This document shows positions 1 to 7,037 of a DNA stretch of 8,124 bases, piece after piece. Source of the DNA: Kordia sp964351775 (GTDB lineage Bacteria; Bacteroidota; Bacteroidia; Flavobacteriales; Flavobacteriaceae); NCBI GenBank assembly GCA_964351775.1, contig CAYGPQ010000142.1:1-8124 (forward strand), read 5' to 3'. How positions within the stretch are numbered: the stretch's first letter is position 1; each line of letters begins with the position of its first letter. The notes below the pieces were generated by a model that did no database searches, was not told the DNA's origin, and worked only from the letters and a program-made list of their open reading frames with translations. The position numbers and the translations under genes were made by a program.

Positions 1-300
1 ACGATCAGGTTAAAATAAGAGGTTACCGAATTGAATTGGGCGAAATAGAAAACGCAATTCGCAGCTTTTCTTCCACGCTTAGCTCAGTAGTAGTTACAAC
101 TAAACAAATTCAAGAAGATCCTATTTTAGTGGCCTACATCGTAACCAAAGCACTTGATAAATCAGTCTTACAACAACATTTACAAGCGCAATTGCCTGCA
201 TATATGATTCCTTCGTATTTCATTACCTTGGATGAATTGCCATTGACAAAAAGTGGTAAAATTGATCGCAAAGCATTGCCAAACTTAACAAAAGATGCAC
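1..300 (+). other. Domain: C-terminal end of an adenylation domain (module 1, partial)
   Basis: Only the small C-terminal subdomain of this A domain is in the window. It opens in core motif A8 (QVKIRGYRIELGEIE) and ends with A10 as SGKIDRKALP, where the catalytic lysine is residue 86 (258-260). Both motifs match the family consensus, so this domain looks functional. The substrate pocket (A3-A5) lies upstream, so its amino acid cannot be predicted here. Confidence 0.93.
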
Positions 301-3300
301 TAGTTGCCACACAAACCTATCACGCGCCAACCACCGAAATAGAAATGCAGTTGGTGACCATTTTAGAAGAAATGCTGGCAATAGCGCCTATTGGAATCAC
401 AGATAATTTCTTTGAATTGGGCGGAAACAGTTTGAGCGCATTACAATTACTCTCAAAAATATCAGAAGTATTTCATGTAAAAATTGACTTGCGCGGTTTC
501 TTCAATGAATCGACAATTACATATCTACGAGATGCAATTCTACTCGCTGAAAACAATACAGAAAACGGAACATTTTCAAACATTCCAGTTGCGGATGTAC
601 AAGAGCTATATGAACTTTCCTATGCACAAAAACGATTTTGGGTATTAACCGAATTAAGCGGACAAAGTGCTGCGTATAATTTATTTGCAACGCATACAAT
701 TACGACTGAGTTTGATATGGAAACGCTAAACAAAGCGATTCAAATACTAGTGCAAAGACATAGCAGTTTACGAACGACATTTGTTACATACAAAGGAATC
801 CCGAAACAGAAAATTCACGGGATAGACGCAGTAACATATACGGTTGAAACCTATCCTACTAATGCAAATCTTGTAAAAGAGGACGTTTACAATACGGCGT
901 TTCAATTAGACAACTGGCCTTTATTTAGAATTGCCGTCGTTGCGGAAACAAACGAACTTATATTCACTATTCATCATATTATTTCGGATGGTTGGTCGTT
1001 GGAAATTTTTAAAAGAGACATCGTAACGATCTATGAAAGTTTGCGCGCTCATGCAGAAATTCAATTGCCCGCATTAGCCATTGACTATAAAGATTATGCA
1101 GCCTGGGAACACACATTAATAGGTTCAGAAGCGATTCAACCTTCAAAAAACTATTGGCAAACCAAATTACAAAAACCGTTAGCGCAATTTCAATTGCCGT
1201 ATGATGTAGAAACGAAATCGGCAACTTCACAAACCGAAGGAAGTTACTATACCATCGTATTAAAAGATGAAGTTCGCATGAAATTATTGCAATTTTCATC
1301 AAACAAAAAACTGCGTTTGATGAGTATTCTCATGGCGAGTTTCAAGATTATTTTACAACGATTGACGAATGAAAACGATCTAATCATTGGAATTCCTGTT
1401 TCTGTACGATCGCACACCGATTTACAACATCAAATAGGTGTATTCTTAAATACAATATTGATTCGAAACACAATTTCATCCACAAAAACAGCGATGGAAT
1501 TTCTAACGGAAGTAAATAATTCATTACTCGAAGCCATAGATCATCAACAATATCCTTATGAAAAAGTAGTAGAAGGCATTCAATTAGAAAGAAATCAAAA
1601 CGCTGAATTGACGTCTGTGTTTTTCAACTTATTAAATTATGATTTAGCAAATGCGCCTTCATTTGATGCACAAGAATCTTTACTTGGAAAACTTGAAACG
1701 GCAGTAAAATTTGATATCGAATGTTATGTAAAAGAATATTCGGATGCAATTAGCATTAGTTGCGTGTACAGAGATGCTGTTTTCAAAGCGGAAACAATTC
1801 AACATTGGATGAATACCTTTGCAACGATAATTGAATACATCATTGAGCAACCGAAAACGATCATTTCGGAAATTCCTTCGTTTACAGCGCCGATTTATCA
1901 AATTGCGCACACTAACAAAGCTACAAGCGAAGTTATATTAGAAGAAACGATAGTAACACAGTTTGAAACACAAGTGGCAAAAACACCGAATGCAATTGCA
2001 ATTCATAGTGAAAATGTCAAACTTACCTATCAAACATTAAATAGTATTGCGAATGGAATTGCCAACAGCATTTCGTTAAAAACAGCTTCTAATCAGCGTG
2101 TTTCGTTATTACTCGAAAGAGGAGAATTGCAAGCACTCGGAATTTTAGGAACACTAAAATCGGGAAATGCGTATGTACCATTAGATAGCGAATATCCCGC
2201 AAAACGATTACAACACATAGTAGAAGTTTCCGAAAGTACACTCTTAATTACTTCTGAGACTAATCGTGCTTTAGCGGAAACTATTACAGAACTATTACAA
2301 ATTCCAATACTTGTCATCAGTGCAGCGGATGAAAAAATACTTGAAAATCCTTCGATTAATAGTAAAACAACGGACGAAGCATACATATTATTCACATCAG
2401 GTTCTACAGGAATTCCGAAAGGCGTTATTCAAAATCATCGGAATGTATTGCACTATATCAAAAAGCATATAGAAAACATTGCTGTGACGGAAAATGACAC
2501 GGTAAGTTTACTCTCAACCTACAGTTTTGACGCGTATGTGGTGGATATTTTTAGTACACTCTTAGTCGGTGGAACATTGGCACCTTTTGACATCAAAGTT
2601 TCAGGATTACAAACACTAAACACTTGGATTCAAAACTTCGAAGTTTCCATACTTCATATCGTTCCGTCGTTATTTAGAGCGTTTGCAAGTATCTTAAAAA
2701 CAGACGAAAAAGTATCGGCTCGCGCCTTGGTATTAGGTGGAGAGGCTACTTTTAAACAAGATTTTGAAGTATTCAAAATGAAATTTTCTTCGGATGCGAT
2801 ATTTGTCAACATCTACGGCGCGGCAGAAGCTTCTATAATTTCTACAAAAGTACTATCGCACGAAAGTGAACTGCACAAAAATAGAATTCCGCTTGGAAAC
2901 ATCTCAGAAGATGCGAATGTATATATTTTACAAGATGGAAAACTTACGCAAACGATTTATGCGACAGGTGAAATTGTATTTAAAAGTGAATTTTCTACGG
3001 TTGGATATTTAAACACAACAGAAAAAACGAAGAGTACAACTCCTGAAAAACTATACAAAACGGGTGATATCGGGAGTATTTTGCCAACAGGCGAGTTCGA
3101 ATTCATCGAAAGAAAAAATCAACAAATAAAACTGAACGGAATTCGAATTGATGTATTGGAAATAGAACTTCACATACAAAAAATAGCGAGTCAAGCGGTG
3201 GTAATTGCGCATGAAAATAAATTGATTACCTATCTTTTAGAAGCTGAAAAAGAAAAGCTATCCACCATCAAAAAAATACTCAAAGAGGAATTGCCACATA

Positions 3301-6300
3301 CTATGATTCCTGAAATATTTGTATTTCTTGCCGATTTCCCAAGAACACGTACAGGGAAAATTGATCGAAAAGCATTGCCAAATCCATCGGAAGCAACCAC
3401 AAACGAAACGAAGTTTGAAGCACCAAAAACTGCAAACGAAAAACAACTTGCAGAAATTTGGCAACAGATTTTAAACCTCGAATCGGTCGGAACTCATGAT
3501 AATTTCTTTGAATCTGGCGGACATTCGTTACTGGCTATTCAATTAATTGCACACATACAAGCAACTTTTGAAGTGGTCATTAACATCAAAGATATCTTTG
3601 AGAAACCAACGATTTCCGAATTGGCAGTGGTCATTGCAGAAAATACTAAAAGCACCATTCCTGCAATTGTTCCTACAGAAAGAACCAGCAATATTCCACT
3701 GTCGTACGCTCAAGAACGGTTGTGGTTTATAGACAAATTGCAAGGAAGTTTGGCGTATCACATTCCGGGCGTTTTACAAATCAATGGTAAAATTGATACG
3801 GATATTTTAGAAAAAGCAATTAAAGCATTGGTAGCGCGACATGAAACTTTACGAACTGTGATTCGTGAACACGACGGCGAAGGTTTTCAGCACATTATGA
3901 AAGTGGATAATTTCAATGTTGAATCTATCGCTTCCGCAAGATTGGACAACGATCTAGCACAATTTATTGAAGTAGAAATACAAAAAACATTCGATCTATC
4001 ACACGATTATATGTTGCGCGCCACGATTGTAAAACAGTCGGAAACTGCACATTTATTAATTTTAGTATTGCATCATATTGCTGCGGATGGTTGGTCAATT
4101 CCAATCTTTGTCAACGAATTAGAACAGGCTTATCAGCAAATTTTGACAACTGGAAAAGTAAGTTTGCCGCCACTTTCGGTTCAATATGCAGATTATAGCG
4201 TTTGGCAACGAAACTATGTATCTAGCGAAATTCTAGACGAAAAACTGAACTATTGGACACAGCAATTAAAAAACGTAACGCCTTTAGCATTACCGACGGA
4301 TTATGTGCGCCCAGCAATACAATCAACTAAAGGTAAAACATATCTATTTGAAGTAGATCAAACACGTACCCATGAATTAAAAAACATCTCAAAAGCGGAA
4401 GGAACCACACTTTTTATGACACTTTTGAGTATTTATAACGTATTATTATATCGATATTCAGGACAAACGGATATTGCCATTGGAACGCCAATTGCCAACA
4501 GGTCACAACTTGAAATTTCAGGATTAATTGGATTTTTTATCAATACGATTGTGATTCGAAATCAACTATCGCCAGAAATATCGTTTGCCGAATTGTTGCA
4601 AGAAGTGAAACAAATGAGCTTGGAAGCCTTCACTCATCAAGATGTTCCGTTTGAAAAAATAGTAGATCATGTCGATTCCGATCGTCATAAAAGACGAAGA
4701 CCAATATTTCAAACGATGTATGAGCTTCAAAATAATGAAGAAGTTACTGGAATTGCATTGGGTGAAAGTGAAATTACACTGCTTGAAACCAACACAACGA
4801 CGGCAAAATTTGATATTTCTATGACCATTCGCGAAAGCGAAACTGGAATGTCAGTCGCTATTGAATATGCAACGGCTTTGTTCAAACACGAAACTATTGA
4901 ACGTTTTGCAGTACATTTTGAAGAATTGCTAAAAGCGGTTTGCGAAAATATACAGCAACCGATTGGTACTTTAAAAATGTTGCCAAAAGCAGAAAAAACA
5001 CAACTTTTAGAAACGTTCAATAATACGAAAGTTGCGTATACAGCCGAAAAAACAGTACTGGATTTCTTTTCGGAACAAGTTGAGAAACGTCCAGATGCAA
5101 TTGCTCTGATATTTGAAGGAACGGAAGTAACGTATAAAGAATTAGATGAACGATCGAATGAAGTTGCTCATCATTTGCAAAACAGCGGAATTACAGTTAA
5201 TGATCTAGTCCCAATTTGTATAAAACGTTCATTGGAAATGCACATTGGTATTTTAGGAATTCTAAAATCTGGAAGCGCGTATGTTCCAATAGCTACAGAT
5301 AATCCTTTGGAGCGAATTCAATTCCTCCTAAAAGATGTTGGCGCAAAAATAATACTGACTACTTCGGAATTAAAAGAACGATTTACAAGCTTTGAAAAAG
5401 AAGTCATCTACCTCGATGAAATCAAGGATTTAGGACTTTCAGCTGCAGCAGTTCAAACAAAAATAGTTCCATCTCAATTGGCGTATGTAATCTATACCTC
5501 AGGAACTACGGGGAATCCAAAAGGAGTCATGAATGCACATTCGGGATTACTAAATCGTCTCTTGTGGATGAAAGATGATGTCAAAATCACTTCAAAAAGT
5601 ATACTGCTTCAAAAAACTCCGTATGTATTTGATGTGTCTGTTTGGGAACTACTCATGCCTTTAATTACGGGTTGTATTTTAGTTATTGCCAAACCAGAAG
5701 GTCACAAAGATCCTGCATATTTACAAGAGACGATTGCGAAATATAAAGTAAACTTGATTCATTTTGTACCGTCAATGTTAGGAACATTTATAGAGTCGGT
5801 TGCACCATCAAAATGTACTTCTTTGGAAAATGTAGTTTGTAGCGGAGAAGCCTTACCAGTACAAATGGTAAAAAGTTTTAAAGAAAAATTTATCAATACC
5901 AGCATTCGTAACTATTACGGACCTACGGAAGCTGCGATTGATGTTACCGCAATAAATCTTTCAGAAAAAGAATATCATACAACAATTCCAATTGGGAAAC
6001 CTGTCGCAAATACAACGATTTATATTGTTGGAGAAGATTTCAGTATCTGTCCGATAGGAATTTCAGGAGAACTTTTAATTGGTGGTATTCAAGTTGCAAA
6101 AGGATATTTGAACAGAGACGAATTAACCCAAGAAAAATTCATCGAAAGTCCATTCAAACCTGAAGAACGTGTATACAAAACTGGTGATATTGCCCGATGG
6201 TTGCCCGATGGAACTATTGAATATCATGGACGAACAGACGATCAAGTTAAAATTAGAGGCTTTAGAATAGAATTAGGCGAAATCGAAAATGCTTTAGACA

Positions 6301-6833
6301 ACTTAGAAAGCATTAAGCAATCGGTGGTTTTAGCAAAAGAAAATCCTGTAGGTGATAAACAGTTAGTTGCATATTTCATTTCAAATGAAGAAGTTAACTT
6401 CGATGAACTACAAGAAAAACTAGCAAAGAAATTACCGGAATACATGATTCCAAAACGGTATATGCGTTTGGAAGAATTTCCTTTGAGTGCAAACGGAAAA
6501 ATAATCAAAAAAGCACTTCCAGAAATAGATGTAACAGCTTTCCAAACTATGGAATATGTTGCACCAACAACAGAAACAGAACAACAATTAGTAAGCATTT
6601 GGCAAGAATTACTTGGTGTAGAAAAAATTGGAATCAGAGATAATTTCTTCGCGTTAGGCGGACATTCTTTGCTTGCCATCAAACTGATTACGCGAATTTC
6701 AAAAGCATTTGAAACAGAAATCAGTGTAAAAGAAGTATTCCATTATTCAACCATAGAAGAAATAGCGAAGTATTTAGAAGTATTTACCGAGCACGATCTT
6801 GAACAAGATGACGAAGAAATCTCATTCTTCTAA
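1..6833 (+). CDS. Nonribosomal peptide synthetase, 5'-truncated by the window (A-PCP-C-A-PCP-C-A-PCP-docking tail)
   Basis: A multimodular cytoplasmic enzyme that activates amino acids as adenylates, loads them on phosphopantetheine arms and joins them into a peptide. The reading frame is open from the first full codon at position 3 to TAA at 6831-6833, giving 2276 visible residues; the start lies upstream. The window begins inside an A8 motif (DQVKIRGYRIELGEIE), so the TTG/ATG-like positions near 36 are not real starts. Visible order by residue: A fragment 1-100, PCP1 106-181, C1 200-620, A2 647-1127, PCP2 1139-1213, C2 1230-1655, A3 1682-2175, PCP3 2185-2261, acidic tail 2262-2276. All three carrier serines (143, 1175, 2222) and both condensation HHxxxDG motifs are intact, and I see no frameshift. 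It is followed after 33 bases by a second NRPS gene on the same strand, very likely in one operon. Family assignment is certain; the product is unknown. Confidence 0.97.
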   Translation, partial: DQVKIRGYRIELGEIENAIRSFSSTLSSVVVTTKQIQEDPILVAYIVTKALDKSVLQQHLQAQLPAYMIPSYFITLDELPLTKSGKIDRKALPNLTKDALVATQTYHAPTTEIEMQLVTILEEMLAIAPIGITDNFFELGGNSLSALQLLSKISEVFHVKIDLRGFFNESTITYLRDAILLAENNTENGTFSNIPVADVQELYELSYAQKRFWVLTELSGQSAAYNLFATHTITTEFDMETLNKAIQILVQRHSSLRTTFVTYKGIPKQKIHGIDAVTYTVETYPTNANLVKEDVYNTAFQLDNWPLFRIAVVAETNELIFTIHHIISDGWSLEIFKRDIVTIYESLRAHAEIQLPALAIDYKDYAAWEHTLIGSEAIQPSKNYWQTKLQKPLAQFQLPYDVETKSATSQTEGSYYTIVLKDEVRMKLLQFSSNKKLRLMSILMASFKIILQRLTNENDLIIGIPVSVRSHTDLQHQIGVFLNTILIRNTISSTKTAMEFLTEVNNSLLEAIDHQQYPYEKVVEGIQLERNQNAELTSVFFNLLNYDLANAPSFDAQESLLGKLETAVKFDIECYVKEYSDAISISCVYRDAVFKAETIQHWMNTFATIIEYIIEQPKTIISEIPSFTAPIYQIAHTNKATSEVILEETIVTQFETQVAKTPNAIAIHSENVKLTYQTLNSIANGIANSISLKTASNQRVSLLLERGELQALGILGTLKSGNAYVPLDSEYPAKRLQHIVEVSESTLLITSETNRALAETITELLQIPILVISAADEKILENPSINSKTTDEAYILFTSGSTGIPKGVIQNHRNVLHYIKKHIENIAVTENDTVSLLSTYSFDAYVVDIFSTLLVGGTLAPFDIKVSGLQTLNTWIQNFEVSILHIVPSLFRAFASILKTDEKVSARALVLGGEATFKQDFEVFKMKFSSDAIFVNIYGAAEASIISTKVLSHESELHKNRIPLGNISEDANVYILQDGKLTQTIYATGEIVFKSEFSTVGYLNTTEKTKSTTPEKLYKTGDIGSILPTGEFEFIERKNQQIKLNGIRIDVLEIELHIQKIASQAVVIAHENKLITYLLEAEKEKLSTIKKILKEELPHTMIPEIFVFLADFPRTRTGKIDRKALPNPSEATTNETKFEAPKTANEKQLAEIWQQILNLESVGTHDNFFESGGHSLLAIQLIAHIQATFEVVINIKDIFEKPTISELAVVIAENTKSTIPAIVPTERTSNIPLSYAQERLWFIDKLQGSLAYHIPGVLQINGKIDTDILEKAIKALVARHETLRTVIREHDGEGFQHIMKVDNFNVESIASARLDNDLAQFIEVEIQKTFDLSHDYMLRATIVKQSETAHLLILVLHHIAADGWSIPIFVNELEQAYQQILTTGKVSLPPLSVQYADYSVWQRNYVSSEILDEKLNYWTQQLKNVTPLALPTDYVRPAIQSTKGKTYLFEVDQTRTHELKNISKAEGTTLFMTLLSIYNVLLYRYSGQTDIAIGTPIANRSQLEISGLIGFFINTIVIRNQLSPEISFAELLQEVKQMSLEAFTHQDVPFEKIVDHVDSDRHKRRRPIFQTMYELQNNEEVTGIALGESEITLLETNTTTAKFDISMTIRESETGMSVAIEYATALFKHETIERFAVHFEELLKAVCENIQQPIGTLKMLPKAEKTQLLETFNNTKVAYTAEKTVLDFFSEQVEKRPDAIALIFEGTEVTYKELDERSNEVAHHLQNSGITVNDLVPICIKRSLEMHIGILGILKSGSAYVPIATDNPLERIQFLLKDVGAKIILTTSELKERFTSFEKEVIYLDEIKDLGLSAAAVQTKIVPSQLAYVIYTSGTTGNPKGVMNAHSGLLNRLLWMKDDVKITSKSILLQKTPYVFDVSVWELLMPLITGCILVIAKPEGHKDPAYLQETIAKYKVNLIHFVPSMLGTFIESVAPSKCTSLENVVCSGEALPVQMVKSFKEKFINTSIRNYYGPTEAAIDVTAINLSEKEYHTTIPIGKPVANTTIYIVGEDFSICPIGISGELLIGGIQVAKGYLNRDELTQEKFIESPFKPEERVYKTGDIARWLPDGTIEYHGRTDDQVKIRGFRIELGEIENALDNLESIKQSVVLAKENPVGDKQLVAYFISNEEVNFDELQEKLAKKLPEYMIPKRYMRLEEFPLSANGKIIKKALPEIDVTAFQTMEYVAPTTETEQQLVSIWQELLGVEKIGIRDNFFALGGHSLLAIKLITRISKAFETEISVKEVFHYSTIEEIAKYLEVFTEHDLEQDDEEISFF
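318..545 (+). other. Domain: peptidyl carrier protein PCP1
   Basis: A carrier (thiolation) domain that holds the amino acid or peptide as a thioester on phosphopantetheine. The motif DNFFELGGNSL is present, with the modified serine at 429-431 (residue 143). The residue before the serine is Asn, whereas PCP2 and PCP3 of the same protein have the more usual His (GGHSL). It sits between the truncated A domain and C1, as expected for the end of module 1. Confidence 0.93.
600..1860 (+). other. Domain: condensation domain C1 (module 2)
   Basis: Forms the peptide bond between the chain on PCP1 and the amino acid on PCP2. The C1 core reads LSYAQKRFWVL, and the catalytic motif is HHIISDGWS with the second histidine at 975-977 (residue 325) and the Asp at 987-989. 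The motif IGVFLNTILIRN follows near residue 480. Its distal part differs from the other two C domains here: HQQYPYEKVVE and then TSVFFNLLNYD replace the HQDVPFE...PIFQ pattern. No extra N-terminal histidine motif of dual epimerisation/condensation domains is visible. No epimerisation domain precedes it, so an L-donor (LCL) type is inferred. Confidence 0.92.
1941..3383 (+). other. Domain: divergent adenylation domain A2 (module 2), substrate unassigned
   Basis: Activates the amino acid of module 2. A3 is intact (LFTSGSTGIPKGV, 2388-2426), as are A7 (YKTGD, 3054-3068) and A10 (RTGKIDRK, catalytic Lys at 3357-3359). A5 is altered: NIYGAAE at 2808-2828 instead of the usual YGPTE, though the Glu is kept. 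A6 (GEIVFKSEFSTVGYLN) has lost its usual glycines, and the A6-A7 loop is shorter than in A3. A8 (3108-3167) reads ERKNQQIKLNGIRIDVLEIE, with the hinge Asp replaced by Asn and the usual RG of QVKIRG replaced by NG. Aligning by hand to GrsA gives pocket D-A-V-H-V-G-I-I-I plus K, which matches no code I know. The Asp that binds the amino group (2529-2531) is present, so amino-acid activation is plausible. Either an atypical substrate or weakened activity would fit. Confidence 0.88.
3417..3640 (+). other. Domain: peptidyl carrier protein PCP2
   Basis: Carrier domain of module 2 with the canonical motif DNFFESGGHSLLAIQL; the phosphopantetheine serine is at 3525-3527 (residue 1175). It carries the residue loaded by the divergent A2. 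The intact site argues that module 2 is still used, because decayed modules often lose this serine. Confidence 0.94.
3690..4965 (+). other. Domain: condensation domain C2 (module 3)
   Basis: Joins the chain on PCP2 to the residue on PCP3. The core reads PLSYAQERLWFIDKLQGS, then HHIAADGWS with the second histidine at 4074-4076 (residue 1358) and the Asp at 4086-4088, then IGFFINTIVIRN, and HQDVPFEKIVD followed by PIFQTMYELQN. All catalytic positions are kept. It is a close relative of the C domain that opens the next gene: by hand, 34 of 55 residues match over the first core region, and short exact DNA matches are shared. It is clearly more distant from C1. An LCL type is inferred from the absence of an upstream epimerisation domain, not shown. 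Confidence 0.93.
3736..4199 (+). repeat. C2 copy of a duplicated condensation-domain segment (partner at 7138-7598)
   Basis: The DNA of C2 shares short exact matches with the C domain of the next gene. A 19-base match at 3736-3754 pairs with 7138-7156 (AATTGCAAGGAAGTTTGGC), and an 18-base match at 4182-4199 pairs with 7581-7598 (CAATATGCAGATTATAGC). The matches lie in the same frame and order and are embedded in a diverged but alignable sequence. This is a paralogous domain pair, not a mobile or regulatory repeat. Confidence 0.8.
5046..6525 (+). other. Domain: adenylation domain A3 (module 3), predicted to activate serine
   Basis: Core motifs are near-consensus: A3 IYTSGTTGNPKGV (5490-5528), A5 NYYGPTE (5910-5930), A7 YKTGD, and A8 GRTDDQVKIRGFRIELGEIE. 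By hand alignment to GrsA the pocket reads D (5631), V (5634), W (5643), H (5760), V (5835), S (5841), Y (5913), I (5937), D (5940) and K (6498), i.e. DVWHVSYID+K. This differs at two positions from the established serine code DVWHLSLID+K. The region around QKTPYVFDVSVWELL and KPEGHKDP also resembles the serine-activating domain of EntF. A10 is unusual, NGKIIKKAL instead of NGKxDRxAL, but the catalytic lysine is kept. Serine specificity is an inference, though a well-supported one. Confidence 0.9.
6555..6785 (+). other. Domain: peptidyl carrier protein PCP3
   Basis: Last carrier of the first protein. The motif DNFFALGGHSLLAIKL is canonical, with the phosphopantetheine serine at 6666-6668 (residue 2222). 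The helix ending IEEIAKYLEVF closes the domain just before the acidic tail. No thioesterase, reductase or C domain follows it in this protein, so the chain must pass to another polypeptide, most likely the product of the next gene. Confidence 0.94.
6786..6830 (+). other. Putative C-terminal docking motif (acidic tail TEHDLEQDDEEISFF)
   Basis: The 15 residues after PCP3 contain seven Asp/Glu and end in ISFF. In known TubC-like systems, a short, often acidic linear motif at the C-terminus of the upstream NRPS binds the beta-hairpin docking domain at the N-terminus of its partner. The gene immediately downstream starts with such a domain, so this tail is the natural candidate for its partner. 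The composition and position are seen directly; the docking role is inferred. Confidence 0.72.
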
Positions 6834-6866
6834 AAGCAACCACAGACTACATATTTATTCGAAATT
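6834..6866. other. 33-base intergenic spacer between the two NRPS genes
   Basis: The spacer is AT-rich. It shows no GC-rich hairpin with a T-run, so no intrinsic terminator, and no purine-rich Shine-Dalgarno at the usual distance from the ATG at 6867. Position -3 of the start is A. Lack of a Shine-Dalgarno is common in Bacteroidota, so this does not argue against the start. The short gap and shared strand point to co-transcription. The spacer is also open in the frame shared by both genes: 11 sense codons lie between TAA and ATG. Confidence 0.75.
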
Positions 6867-7037
6867 ATGATAAATAAAGATTTATTGCATATAATATATA
6901 CCGCCAAATCTGACGGAATAAAATTATTTGTAAAAGACGGAAAACTAGGAGTGAAGAAGCACAAATCTGTGATAATATCTCCTGAGTTGACCAAACAAAT
7001 ACAGGAAAATAAAGACGCGTTAATTCAATTTTTACAA
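6867..7037 (+). other. Domain: TubC-type N-terminal docking domain
   Basis: The first 57 residues fit the TubC_N pattern: a short helix (DLLHIIYTAKSDG), a beta-hairpin (IKLFVKDGKLGV), then a Pro-Glu-Leu helix start (ISPELTKQI) and a closing helix ending ALIQFL. The hairpin stretch from residue 18 to 33 contains six lysines and one histidine, so it would present a basic surface. This family recruits the upstream NRPS by binding its C-terminal linear motif. The charge is complementary to the acidic tail encoded just upstream. The pattern match was made by eye. Confidence 0.85.

Noticed and set aside
36..38. Possible gene start (TTG) for the first NRPS
   Set aside because: The frame is already open from position 3 and encodes the conserved A8 motif before this point, so the gene begins upstream of the window.
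1009..1302. Antisense open frames of 60-100 codons within the first NRPS gene (also 517-699, 1680-1910, 2093-2395, 3258-3464, 3543-3761, 4727-5020)
   Set aside because: All overlap conserved C, A or PCP domain coding sequence and show no domain or ribosome binding site; they are frame shadows.
2808..2840. A2 as a decayed pseudodomain
   Set aside because: No stop or frameshift is present. The ATP-binding A3 loop, A7 Asp, A10 Lys, amino-group Asp and PCP2 serine are all kept, so divergence fits better than decay.
3640..3700. Possible epimerisation or dual C/E activity before C2
   Set aside because: Only a short linker separates PCP2 from C2, with no extra histidine motif and no room for an epimerisation domain.
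3547..3732. Short + strand open frame of 61 codons in another frame
   Set aside because: It overlaps PCP2 and the start of C2, whose conserved motifs are read in the main frame; no independent support.
6242..6682. Antisense open frame of 146 codons
   Set aside because: It lies wholly opposite the conserved A8-to-PCP3 region of the NRPS. Its translation is serine/phenylalanine-rich with no recognisable domain, as expected of a shadow frame.
6834..6866. Possible terminator or independent promoter between the two genes
   Set aside because: The 33 bases contain no hairpin with a T-run, and there is too little room for a convincing Bacteroidota promoter plus leader.
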